Assembly (NCBI GenBank): GCA_002435985.1
Contig: DIXD01000116.1
Coordinates: 1 to 20,114, forward strand
Direction of reading: 5' to 3'
Length of the DNA: 20,114 bases
From: Spirochaetaceae bacterium UBA6089
GTDB lineage: Bacteria > Spirochaetota > Spirochaetia > Treponematales > Rectinemataceae
The translations under genes and the position numbers were made by a program. This document shows, piece by piece, positions 1 through 7,704 of this stretch; positions within the stretch are counted from its first letter, which is position 1; every line of letters starts with the position of its first letter. The notes below the pieces were generated by a model. The model did not search any database. It was not told the origin of the DNA and was given only the letters and a program-made list of their open reading frames with translations.

Positions 1-752
1 AACAAAATGCGCAGCCGCTCAAAAATCTCGTCCGGTAAAAGGTCGTAGTACAGTTTCGAATCATAGGCGAGGGAGAGTGCCCCCGTCTCTTCGGATGCGA
101 TGAGAACAACCGCATCGGACTCCTCGGCAATGCCGAGCGCCGCGCGGTGGCGAGAGCCGAAAGTTTTTCGGATATCCTGTTGATCGGAGAGCGGCAAAAA
201 ACATCCGGCAGCGGCCAGTCTTCCCTGAGAAATGATGACCGCGCCATCGTGCAGGGGGTTGTCGTGCTCAAAGATCGAAATGAGGAGGCTGCTCGAGATA
301 ATCGCATCGAGTGGAATGCCTTTCTCAATATACGAAGAGAGGCCCACCTTGCGGGCGATGACGATGAGGGCGCCACGGCGTTTACCTGCGAGGTAGGTGG
401 CAGCAGATACGGCCGCATCTATCCATGAGGTGCGCGCAGTGTTCTTTTGACGGAGAATCGACTGTCGCCCAAGCTGAATAAAAATCCGTCTGAGTTCGGG
501 CTGGAGAATGATGGCGAGGCCCACCACAAGTCCGGGAACGAGGATATTCATAATCCAGGTCACCGTGGAGAGGTTGAGAAAAAACGCGGCCCCATAGATT
601 GCCACAAGGATGAGGAGACCCCGAATAAGGTACACAGCTTCGGTCATGACGAGGAGTTGATAGGTCTTGTAGATGAGAAAGGCGAGGATGCCGACGTCGA
701 GAACGGGGCGGACAAACGTGTTCAGAAAATCGAGCAGCGCCGGGGCATTCAT
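1..752 (-). CDS. cdaA: Membrane-bound diadenylate cyclase CdaA (3' end off the window)
   Basis: This enzyme condenses two ATP into the second messenger c-di-AMP at the cytoplasmic membrane. Reading the minus strand from the ATG at 752-750 gives 250 codons with no stop before the left edge. The N-terminus has about three hydrophobic segments (roughly residues 18-28, 40-60 and 66-83). The DAC domain follows, with the signature DGA at 169-171 (context LHDGAVI) and the RHR motif at 201-203 (context SRHRAALG). A strong ribosome site (GGGAGG, 765-760) lies 7 nt before the ATG, and the ATG overlaps the folP stop as ATGA. CdaA proteins are usually about 270-280 residues, so only a short tail is missing. 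A YbbR/CdaR regulator often follows cdaA, but that position is outside the window. The family call is firm; the biological setting is inferred. Confidence 0.95.
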   Translation of the reverse strand, partial: MNAPALLDFLNTFVRPVLDVGILAFLIYKTYQLLVMTEAVYLIRGLLILVAIYGAAFFLNLSTVTWIMNILVPGLVVGLAIILQPELRRIFIQLGRQSILRQKNTARTSWIDAAVSAATYLAGKRRGALIVIARKVGLSSYIEKGIPLDAIISSSLLISIFEHDNPLHDGAVIISQGRLAAAGCFLPLSDQQDIRKTFGSRHRAALGIAEESDAVVLIASEETGALSLAYDSKLYYDLLPDEIFERLRIL

Positions 753-1633
753 CGCACGACCTCCCGAAAGACGCGAAGTGTGTCGATGGTCGGGGCCACA
801 TCGTGCACGCGAATGATGTCGGCGCCGTTGAGCCACGCAGCAAGCGCCGCGCCGAGGCTGCCCGCAAGGCGTTCGGGGACATCCCTTCCCGTCAGCTCTC
901 CGATGAGGCGCTTGCGCGAGACACCGATGAGAACAGGATAGCCTAGGTTTTTGAGCCGGTCGATTCCCTTCAGCAGGACAAGATTGTGTTCCTTTAATTT
1001 GCCGAACCCTATTCCGGGATCGATGATGATCGCCTCCGGGGCAATGCCCGCCTTGAGCGCACGCTCTGTCGCCTTTTCGAGGAAAGAGTACACTTCTTCG
1101 AGGCAGTCTGCATACGAGGGGGCGCGCTGCATTGTCTGTGGCGTGCCCTGCATGTGCATGAGCACTACGGCCGCCTCGGCGCGGGCGACGATGTCCGCCA
1201 TGCCGGGCCGCGCCAGAGCCTCGATGTCGTTGACGATGTCCGCCCCTGCGCGGAGCGCAGCCTCCGCGACTTCAGGATGCCGCGTATCGACCGAAATGAC
1301 GGCGTCGCTTACCGCGCGGAAGCCCTCAATGGCCGGCAAAAGCCGCGCAAGTTCCTCATCTACATCGAGTTCCGTGGAACCTGGTCTCGTCGATTCTGCA
1401 CCGAAGTCGACGATCTCCGCGCCAAGCCTGACCATGTCGAGCGCCGCCTCGACGGCACTGGTGGGGTCTGGCTTTCGGCTCCCTTCAAAAAAAGAATCCC
1501 GATTCACATTTACGATACCCATGATGCAAGGCAGGTCATTGGGAACGCGGCCCAAGCGCAATCTGCGACCGTGCGGAAGCCTGAGTATCTTTCCGGCCTT
1601 CTTTGTCGCCGCTGGAGATGCGCTAGCGGACAT
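749..1633 (-). CDS. folP: Dihydropteroate synthase
   Basis: FolP joins p-aminobenzoate to the pterin diphosphate in folate synthesis and is the sulfonamide target. The 294-residue product has the whole TIM-barrel motif series: GIVNVNRDSFFEGSR near residues 39-53, ESTRPGS, the SVDTRHPE strand, NDIEAL, LMHMQGTP, IDPGIGFGK, GVSRKRLIG and the C-terminal IRVHDV (Arg-x-His, substrate phosphate binding). The first loop is unusual: the family normally reads NVTPDSF, here NVNRDSF. The ATG at 1633 has GAGGTG (1643-1638) 4 nt upstream and lies 11 bp inside the end of dxs. The stop overlaps the cdaA start by 4 bp, so dxs, folP and cdaA should be translationally coupled. About 20 polar, Ala/Lys-rich residues precede the barrel. 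Confidence 0.96.
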   Translation of the reverse strand: MSASASPAATKKAGKILRLPHGRRLRLGRVPNDLPCIMGIVNVNRDSFFEGSRKPDPTSAVEAALDMVRLGAEIVDFGAESTRPGSTELDVDEELARLLPAIEGFRAVSDAVISVDTRHPEVAEAALRAGADIVNDIEALARPGMADIVARAEAAVVLMHMQGTPQTMQRAPSYADCLEEVYSFLEKATERALKAGIAPEAIIIDPGIGFGKLKEHNLVLLKGIDRLKNLGYPVLIGVSRKRLIGELTGRDVPERLAGSLGAALAAWLNGADIIRVHDVAPTIDTLRVFREVVR

Positions 1634-3578
1634 GCTGCACCTCGCCAGAGACGGGCAAACTGCTGATTCGCGCGATAGCCTGGCAACCTGGAGCCTGCGG
1701 CAGTATGCCTATACTCTGCAGCATATCTCCGAGCGTTTTCTGAATTCCCTTTGCATCGAGGCTGGCTTTTGCAAGCAGTTCCTCTCTCGATGCCTGTCCG
1801 CATGGATTACGCTCGAATCCATAGGCTGCGATTTTCGCCTTTACTCCTCTACGCGCAAGGAGTGCGGTGATAGACTCTCCAAAGCCGCCGACCCGCACAC
1901 CATCCTCAACGATCACAATGCCCTCATACTGCGCACAGAGCGAGGCGACATCGTCTTCATCGACAGGTGCAAGAAAGCGTACATTGTAGACATCCACAAA
2001 GAGCCCTACCTTTGCGAGCGTATCGCTCACCTCCGCGGCGGTATGGGCGAGAGGGCCGACCGCAAGAACGAGCACCTTTGCACCATCTCGTTTCTGCACG
2101 AACACGCCTTTTCCGATCTCGAGCGGTGGCACTGACTTCGGAGGGCATGGAGCGTAGGCCTTGGGGTAGCGCATCATACAGGGCACATTCAGCCTCAACG
2201 CTAGACTCATGAATGCAGATAGCTCTTCGCTGTCCGCGGGCGCGAAGAGCACTAGATTCGGCAGAGACTTGAAGAGCGCGATGTCGTAGATCCCTTGATG
2301 GGTCTCTCCATCCTCCCCGACCGCGCCCGCCCGGTCGAGCGCGAACAGGACCGGCAGCTTCGCGAGCGCGACTTCCTGGAACACCTGGTCGACCGCTCGC
2401 TGCATAAACGTCGAATAGATGGCCACGACAGGCCTGAGCCCGCCCCGCGCAAGCCCGGCGGCAAAGGCCACCGCATGCTGCTCCGCAATGCCGACATCAA
2501 ACACTCGCTGCGGCAACCGCTGCCCCAGCTCCACCACACCGGTCCCCGAGCTCATGGCAGCTGTCACCGCGACGACACGGTGGTCCTGCTCCGCTATTCT
2601 GACGAGTGCATCGGCGAAGGATGTGGTAAAGCTCTCTCCGTGGCTTGTCGTACCAGTGCCTGGAATGTCCGGACAGGCAGGCCCAAGGCCGTGAAAGCTT
2701 TCGGGATCTTCTTCGGCCTTCCCCAGGCCCTTGCCCTTTTTGGTCACCACGTGCACGACCACGGGCCTGTTCAGCTCGCGCACATGCGAAAAGGCGTCGA
2801 TCAATGCGGAGATATTGTGTCCGTCGATGGGACCGACATACTCGAATCCAAAATCGACGAAGAGATTCTCCTTGAAAAAAATAGCCTTCACCGCACGCTT
2901 TACCCTGTTGATCAGCGAAAAAAGGGACCGTCCGATGTGTGGAATACTGAGCACCGTCGCATCGATGCGAGTCCGTAAGGACTGGTACCGCACCGAAGCC
3001 GACAACTTCGACAGATATCTCGAAATCGAGCCGACAGAGCGAGAAATCGACATGCGATTGTCGTTCAAAACAAGGATGAGTGGTAGACCGAGCTGGCCGG
3101 CATTGCTGAGTCCCTCCATGGCCATACCGGCGGTGAGAGCCCCATCGCCTACCACCGCGATGACCCTGCCCGCCTGGCCTGTGCGCATTCTGGCCTGCAG
3201 AAGGCCGAGCGACGAAGAGATGGCCGTCGACGAGTGACCGGTGTCGAAAATATCGTGTTCGCTCTCCTGGCGCTTCGGGAATCCCGAAATACCATTCTGC
3301 CGACGCAACGTGCCGAAACGCTCCGCTCTGCCGGTGAGGATCTTGTGGGGATAACACTGATGCCCGACATCCCACACGATTGCATCTACCGGCGAATCGA
3401 ACACGCGGTGGAGCGCGATGGTCAGCTCCACCACGCCGAGATTCGATGCGAGGTGTCCCCCGTTGCGCTGCACGGTCTCAATGATGTATTGACGGATTTC
3501 CTTTGCTAGACGATGGAGTTCGGATATCGACAAGCTCTTCAGATCAGAGGGCTCTGAGATTCGATCGAGTAACGACAT
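1623..3578 (-). CDS. dxs: 1-deoxy-D-xylulose-5-phosphate synthase
   Basis: DXS makes the first intermediate of the MEP isoprenoid pathway from pyruvate and glyceraldehyde 3-phosphate, using thiamine diphosphate. At 651 residues it is slightly longer than the typical 620-640. Visible signatures are DTGHSS near 112-117, the ThDP/Mg motif GDGALTAGMA from 144 with its matching NDN at 172-174, GPIDGH at 249-254, FHG at 295-297, and in the second domain DVGIAEQHAV at 361-370 (catalytic Glu), YSTFMQRA, and DRAGAVGEDGETHQG at 415-429. The C-terminal transketolase-like domain has FLAPVDEDD and EDGVRVGGFG. The last ~25 residues overlap folP and extend beyond the usual end. The start ATG is 17 bp after alaS and has no obvious Shine-Dalgarno site, which suggests dependence on upstream translation. 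Confidence 0.97.
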   Translation of the reverse strand: MSLLDRISEPSDLKSLSISELHRLAKEIRQYIIETVQRNGGHLASNLGVVELTIALHRVFDSPVDAIVWDVGHQCYPHKILTGRAERFGTLRRQNGISGFPKRQESEHDIFDTGHSSTAISSSLGLLQARMRTGQAGRVIAVVGDGALTAGMAMEGLSNAGQLGLPLILVLNDNRMSISRSVGSISRYLSKLSASVRYQSLRTRIDATVLSIPHIGRSLFSLINRVKRAVKAIFFKENLFVDFGFEYVGPIDGHNISALIDAFSHVRELNRPVVVHVVTKKGKGLGKAEEDPESFHGLGPACPDIPGTGTTSHGESFTTSFADALVRIAEQDHRVVAVTAAMSSGTGVVELGQRLPQRVFDVGIAEQHAVAFAAGLARGGLRPVVAIYSTFMQRAVDQVFQEVALAKLPVLFALDRAGAVGEDGETHQGIYDIALFKSLPNLVLFAPADSEELSAFMSLALRLNVPCMMRYPKAYAPCPPKSVPPLEIGKGVFVQKRDGAKVLVLAVGPLAHTAAEVSDTLAKVGLFVDVYNVRFLAPVDEDDVASLCAQYEGIVIVEDGVRVGGFGESITALLARRGVKAKIAAYGFERNPCGQASREELLAKASLDAKGIQKTLGDMLQSIGILPQAPGCQAIARISSLPVSGEVQHVR

Positions 3579-3595
3579 GTCATTTTAATGTATCA

Positions 3596-5407
3596 TTAAT
3601 TCCAAACGATTTCCAGCACTGCGTAGATGCGCCGAACTCCTGCGCTCGACGACTGCTCCTTCACAATTTTGAATCTGCCGAGTTCACCTGTATGCGCAAC
3701 ATGTGGTCCTCCGCACACTTCTTTCGAGAAATCACCCATCGTATATACTTTGACGATAGGCTCATACTTCTCGCCAAAAAGCGCGATAGCACCGGATGCC
3801 TTTGCCTCTTCGAGAGGCATCATCTCCATGGTGACCGGCAGGTCGCGTGCGATCTGCTCGTTGACGATGCGCTCGACCTCGGCAATCTCGGCCTCCGTCA
3901 TCGGGGCTGGGTGCGAAAAATCGAAGCGCAGGCGTTCGGCGGTGATGTTCGAACCTTTCTGCGCCACGTGGTCTCCTAAAACGATGCGCAACGCCTTGTG
4001 CAAAAGGTGTGTTGCGCTGTGATACTTCGTCACTGTCTCGGAGTGGTCCGCCAGTCCGCCCTTGAACACCTGGCCGCTGCCCGCGCGCGAAAGCTCTTGG
4101 TGTTTTTTGAATGCCTCGTCGAAGCCCAGCCGGTCGACGACGAGTCCATGCTCGCCCGCGAGCTCCTCGGTGAGCTCGATGGGGAAGCCGTAGGTGTCGT
4201 AGAGTCTGAATGCGAGGCGACCGGACATAATCTTCTCCGGGTTTCGAAGGAGGTTCGGCAACATCTTCTCGAATTCGTGCTCGCCTTTCTGCAGGGTCTC
4301 GAGAAACTTCTGCTCCTCACGCTCGAGTTCTTCGAGGATGCGCGCGCTATTTTCCACGAGCTCGTGATAGGGCTCACCATAGATGTCGATGACCGCGCGG
4401 GCCGGTTTAGACAGGAAGGTTCCTTCGATGCCGAGCTTGCGGCCGTGGCGCACCGCGCGCCTTATGAGGCGCCGAAGCACGTAGCCGGCGCCGATGTTGG
4501 AGGGAAACACGGCCTTCGGATCGCCGAGGATGAAGGTGGCGGCGCGAGTGTGGTCCGCGATGATGCGAAAGCTGCGGTCGACCTCCGGATCGTTGTCGGG
4601 CGCGCCATATTTTTTCCCCGTGATCGACTCGATTACCTCGAGGATGGGGGTAAAGGCCTCGGTTTCATAGACCGACTTCTTGCCCTGGAGCATCGCCACC
4701 GTGCGCTCGATGCCCATACCCGTATCCACACAAGGATGCTCGAGCGGTATGTAGTTCCCATCGGCGGTCTTATTGTATTGCATGAACACATCGTTCCAAA
4801 TTTCGAAGTATTTGCCGCAGTGGCAGCCCGGCATACAGTCAGGGCCACAGGCAGGCTTTCCTGTGTCGACGAACATTTCGGTGTCGGGGCCACAGGGGCC
4901 GGTTTCGCCCGCAGGACCCCACCAGTTATCCTCGCGCGGAAGGGAATAAATCCTCTCGGGCGGAATGCCGACCGACTTCCATATCTCCGCGGATTCATCG
5001 TCGCGGGGAATTTCTCCTTCGCCCGCAAAGACCGTCACAGAAAGCTTCTCGGGGTCTATGCCCAAGTACTCCGGGCTTGTGAGGAACTCATACGACCAGC
5101 GGATCGCTTCTTTCTTGAAATAGTCGCCGAGCGACCAGTTGCCGAGCATCTCGAAGAGCGTAAGGTGGCTCGGATCGCCGACTGCGTCGATGTCGACGGT
5201 GCGGATACACTTCTGGTAATCGGTCAGACGCTTGCCGGCAGGGTGAGGCTCGCCGAGCAAATAGGGCACGAGCGGGTGCATACCCGCAGTCGTGAAGAGC
5301 ACCGTCGGATCGTTCTCTGGAATGAGCGATTTGCCACTGATTTCGGCATGCCCGCGGGCCTTGAAGAATTCGATATATTTTCTGCGCAGTTCGTGGATTG
5401 TGATCAT
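3596..5407 (-). CDS. alaS: Alanyl-tRNA synthetase, short form without C-Ala domain
   Basis: This enzyme charges tRNA-Ala and hydrolyses mischarged Ser/Gly-tRNA. The 603-residue product has the class II catalytic core: LFTTAGMHP at 37-45, HLTLFEMLGNWSLGDYFK at 81-98, GMGIERTVAML at 230-240 and the tRNA-binding helix around RRLIRRAVRHGRKLG at 312-326. The editing domain has its zinc ligands HSATH at 463-467 and C565-GGP-H569, where most family members read CGGTH. It stops right after the editing domain, whereas most bacterial AlaRS are about 870 residues with a C-Ala domain; short forms are known in spirochaetes. A Cys cluster (C187, C191, C195, C197) just before the FEIWNDVFMQY segment may bind metal. 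It is the first gene of the minus-strand operon. The ATG lacks a ribosome site, and a promoter-like sequence lies very close upstream. Confidence 0.97.
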   Translation of the reverse strand: MITIHELRRKYIEFFKARGHAEISGKSLIPENDPTVLFTTAGMHPLVPYLLGEPHPAGKRLTDYQKCIRTVDIDAVGDPSHLTLFEMLGNWSLGDYFKKEAIRWSYEFLTSPEYLGIDPEKLSVTVFAGEGEIPRDDESAEIWKSVGIPPERIYSLPREDNWWGPAGETGPCGPDTEMFVDTGKPACGPDCMPGCHCGKYFEIWNDVFMQYNKTADGNYIPLEHPCVDTGMGIERTVAMLQGKKSVYETEAFTPILEVIESITGKKYGAPDNDPEVDRSFRIIADHTRAATFILGDPKAVFPSNIGAGYVLRRLIRRAVRHGRKLGIEGTFLSKPARAVIDIYGEPYHELVENSARILEELEREEQKFLETLQKGEHEFEKMLPNLLRNPEKIMSGRLAFRLYDTYGFPIELTEELAGEHGLVVDRLGFDEAFKKHQELSRAGSGQVFKGGLADHSETVTKYHSATHLLHKALRIVLGDHVAQKGSNITAERLRFDFSHPAPMTEAEIAEVERIVNEQIARDLPVTMEMMPLEEAKASGAIALFGEKYEPIVKVYTMGDFSKEVCGGPHVAHTGELGRFKIVKEQSSSAGVRRIYAVLEIVWN

Positions 5408-5416
5408 AGTGAAGCA

Positions 5417-5446
5417 AGTCTACCGAAAAGCCTCTGCTCTGGTCAA
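5417..5446 (-). promoter_or_regulatory. Candidate promoter for the alaS-dxs-folP-cdaA operon
   Basis: On the minus strand, TTGACC (5446-5441) and TAGACT (5422-5417) are separated by 18 bp and resemble sigma-70 -35 and -10 boxes. The -10-like box ends only 9 nt before the alaS ATG, so a start 6-7 nt downstream would give an almost leaderless mRNA. This agrees with the absence of a ribosome site there. It is a sequence match only. Confidence 0.4.
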
Positions 5447-5557
5447 TGAGCAAAGGCGCAGCGTACGATAAACGCACAAAGCCGCCAGTGCAATAAGGGT
5501 CCCACTCGTCTACAAGACTGCGTTGAGGAAAAAGTCACGATTTTCGACGATTTATTG

Positions 5558-5586
5558 TTGCTGAATGAACGTTCATTCATTATAAT
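5558..5586 (+). promoter_or_regulatory. Candidate promoter of the SDR/epimerase gene
   Basis: TTGCTG (5558-5563) and a perfect TATAAT (5581-5586) are 17 bp apart. The spacer is almost entirely the palindrome at 5562-5579, so a bound repressor would block RNA polymerase. AGGAGG follows directly at 5587-5592, 12 nt before the ATG at 5605. A start 7 nt after the -10 box would remove most of it, so an additional upstream promoter is possible. Confidence 0.55.
5562..5579. promoter_or_regulatory. Perfect 18-bp palindrome, likely TetR-family operator
   Basis: The sequence TGAATGAACGTTCATTCA is an exact inverted repeat with no central gap. Its TGAATGA half-site and its position between -35 and -10 boxes are typical of TetR/AcrR-family operators. 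The nearest candidate protein is the TetR at 6563-7183, encoded tail to tail with the gene this site would control. That pairing is inferred; the other TetR (8615-9235) or a distant regulator could bind instead. Confidence 0.7.
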
Positions 5587-5604
5587 AGGAGGAGTGAGAA
5601 AAAT

Positions 5605-6615
5605 ATGCGAGTATTCGTGACAGGCGGTTTTGGGAATGTCGGCATGAGCACTGTTCGGGCGCTGCTCTCCTATGGACACGATGTCTGCATCTTTGAGCAG
5701 CCTTCTGCGCGGACAAGGCGACAGAAACGCCTTCGGGAACTTTTGCGCGACGGTCGAGGCCGGCTCAGCGTCTTCTACGGAGACATTACGGACGAGCGTG
5801 CGCTCTCCGAGGCCATGACCTTCGGCGGTGATCCAGATGCAGTGATACATCTGGCCGGCATTATCCCGCCTCTAGCCGACCGCAAACCTGACCTTGCCCG
5901 GCGCGTCAATGTCGGTGGTACAAGGACACTCCTTGATCTGTGCAAGACTTTACCGCGCAGCCCTCGTTTCATCTTTGCATCGAGCATTGCGATCTACGGC
6001 GACAGGCTCGAATACCCTTGGATCTCCATGCAGGACCCTGTTTCGCCGAACGACACCTACGGCGCCACCAAGAATGAATGCGAGAGTCTGTTGATGGAGA
6101 GCTGCCTCGAATGGACAATCCTCCGCCTCTCCTATGTCGTGTCGAGCGACTGGCTCCCCTTCTCTCCTCAACTCTACGACGTGCCGCCCGCGACCCGCCT
6201 CGAGGTCGTCCACACCGAAGACGCAGGCCGCGCCTTTGCAAAAGCCTGCGGCTTGCCCAAGGCTGCCAGGGGCATATTCAATATCGGCGGAGGCTCCGAT
6301 TGTCGAACCACCTACAGGGCTTACCTTGACAGGCTGATGCGATATTTCGGTCTAGGAAGCTCCTCATTTCTGTCGGACGATCTCTTTGCAAGAGGCAACT
6401 TTCACTGCGGATGGTTCACCGACTCGGACGAGGCCGAGGCAGTGCTTCTCTTTAGGAGCAAAACGCTCGAAGACTATTATTCGGAGGTTTCCTGGCGCGT
6501 GCGCGCCCTGCGCCCACTGGGGAGTCTCGCTTCCTGGGCGGTAAAACCATGGATCCGATCGCTCAGTCCATATCGGGCAATGCCTGACCGAGTGCGTTCT
6601 CCACAATTTGTTTGA
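5605..6615 (+). CDS. NAD(P)-dependent epimerase/dehydratase-like (extended SDR) protein
   Basis: A 336-residue Rossmann-fold protein. The nucleotide-binding motif TGGFGNVG is at 6-13, an acidic residue (E31) follows strand 2, GDIT is at 59-62, and HLAGIIPP at 82-89 matches the usual HLAA/HLAG segment. The catalytic set is ASSIAIYG at 125-132 (Ser) and YGATK at 152-156 (Tyr-x-x-x-Lys). HTED near 208 and the GIFNIGGG strand are typical of extended SDRs acting on nucleotide sugars or similar substrates. The substrate cannot be read from the sequence. The tail after about residue 290 is basic and tryptophan-containing, unlike the core. The ATG is supported by AGGAGG at 5587-5592. The gene diverges from alaS and its last 17 codons overlap the end of the opposite-strand tetR. 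A palindromic operator sits in its promoter. Confidence 0.88.
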   Translation: MRVFVTGGFGNVGMSTVRALLSYGHDVCIFEQPSARTRRQKRLRELLRDGRGRLSVFYGDITDERALSEAMTFGGDPDAVIHLAGIIPPLADRKPDLARRVNVGGTRTLLDLCKTLPRSPRFIFASSIAIYGDRLEYPWISMQDPVSPNDTYGATKNECESLLMESCLEWTILRLSYVVSSDWLPFSPQLYDVPPATRLEVVHTEDAGRAFAKACGLPKAARGIFNIGGGSDCRTTYRAYLDRLMRYFGLGSSSFLSDDLFARGNFHCGWFTDSDEAEAVLLFRSKTLEDYYSEVSWRVRALRPLGSLASWAVKPWIRSLSPYRAMPDRVRSPQFV

Positions 6616-7183
6616 AGAATGCCTGGATGTCGGAGGCGCTGATTCTGATATCGGTCTTCGAGGCGATTCTGAGCGTCTCGAGCGCCCCGAGCAGCAGCAC
6701 CGTAATGCCTGTGTCGTACTGCCGAGGGTCGACATGCGAGAGGGAAGGTACGGTGCATGCAGACACGATGTCGGCGATCATGGCGGCCAGATATTGAAGC
6801 TTCGCCTCGAGTTTGGTCGTCTGGTCAGTCTCCGAAAGCAGAAGCATGATGAGGTCGACGTCGCTGAAGAGCTTCGGAAGCGCCTTGTTGACAAGAAACG
6901 ACAGCGAAATGAGGGATTGCGTCCGTGCATCAGCCGTCCGCTCGGAAGCTTTGCAGGCTGCAAGGCCTTCTTCTGTCCACGTTCGGAACTCGTTCCATCC
7001 CTCCTCGATGATGGTTTCGATGAGCGACTGCTTGGAATCGAAATACGTATAGATGCTACCCACGGGGATTCCAATTGCTTCGGCGATCTGCCCCATGGAG
7101 ACATCGACATTCTTACTGGCCAAAAGACGCTTCGCCGTCTCAAGAATGAGCGCGCGCTTTGCTTCAGTCTTCATCCGAGCCAT
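6563..7183 (-). CDS. TetR/AcrR-family transcriptional regulator
   Basis: A 206-residue protein of normal TetR length. The N-terminal DNA-binding domain runs from about 10 to 58: the ILETAKRLL helix, then MGQIAEAIGIPVGSIYTYF (about 30-48) forming the helix-turn-helix, then DSKQSLIETII. The remaining ~145 residues are helical and hydrophobic, as expected for a ligand-binding and dimerisation domain; no ligand can be inferred. The ATG at 7183 overlaps the asparaginase-like gene by 13 bp and has AAGGAT (7196-7191) 7 nt upstream; a second Met three codons later is a weaker option. Its 3' end overlaps the SDR gene by 53 bp in convergent orientation. The likely target is the 18-bp palindrome upstream of the SDR gene. 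Confidence 0.93.
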   Translation of the reverse strand: MARMKTEAKRALILETAKRLLASKNVDVSMGQIAEAIGIPVGSIYTYFDSKQSLIETIIEEGWNEFRTWTEEGLAACKASERTADARTQSLISLSFLVNKALPKLFSDVDLIMLLLSETDQTTKLEAKLQYLAAMIADIVSACTVPSLSHVDPRQYDTGITVLLLGALETLRIASKTDIRISASDIQAFFKQIVENALGQALPDMD

Positions 7184-7695
7184 ACTGCGGATCCTTGGTC
7201 GTCGATCTCTTCAAAAACTCCTTGAGCCCTATTCTTACGCACCTTCCTCCAGTCGAAAATCCTGCCGTTCATGGCGATATAGACGCCACTCGGCAGAAGC
7301 TGAACCGCCGAAAAAGCTGTGCCGAAATTGAAGAGCGCGTCCGAATCGAGAATCTTGTAGGGAATCATGGCCCCCGTCAGCACGATTGTCTTATCGAGTT
7401 TCGCGGTACCGATAAGCCGCGCCGTCTCCGCCATGGTATCGGTGCCGTGTGTGATAATGATGTGCCGCTCTGTAGCTCGCATGCAGGCTTCGAGCACCGA
7501 ACGACGGTTTTCTTCCTGCATATAGAGACTATCGATAAGTTGATTGAGTTCGACTTCGACGGGAATGGAGACGCGCGCCCTCTTGAGTATTTCGGGGAGA
7601 TGTGTGTCGACGAATGTCAATTCGCCTTTTATTTCATCGTAATGTTTATCAAAAGTTCCGCCCGTAACAATGATGCGGATCGATTCGTTGTTCAT
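7171..7695 (-). CDS. Small single-domain asparaginase-like protein
   Basis: The product (174 residues from the ATG at 7695) matches only the N-terminal domain of type I/II L-asparaginases, which are usually about 330 residues. Key residues are present: TGGT at 11-14, HGTDTM at 83-88 (Thr86-Asp87), LTGAM at 106-110, and a Lys at 154 in the DWRKVRK segment that lines up with the catalytic Lys of E. coli asparaginase II by my manual alignment. The C-terminal domain is absent. This could be a complete small amidohydrolase of the short asparaginase family; Asn as substrate is unproven. A GTG three codons earlier (7704) is an alternative start. Neither start has a clear ribosome site. The gene overlaps tetR by 13 bp, so the two form one transcription unit. 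Confidence 0.85.
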   Translation of the reverse strand: MNNESIRIIVTGGTFDKHYDEIKGELTFVDTHLPEILKRARVSIPVEVELNQLIDSLYMQEENRRSVLEACMRATERHIIITHGTDTMAETARLIGTAKLDKTIVLTGAMIPYKILDSDALFNFGTAFSAVQLLPSGVYIAMNGRIFDWRKVRKNRAQGVFEEIDDQGSAVWLG

Positions 7696-7704
7696 AGAAA
7701 ACAC

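Noticed and set aside
3998..5449. A 483-codon plus-strand frame opposite alaS
   Set aside because: Antisense to an unmistakable alanyl-tRNA synthetase; its product shows no family features and no ribosome site.
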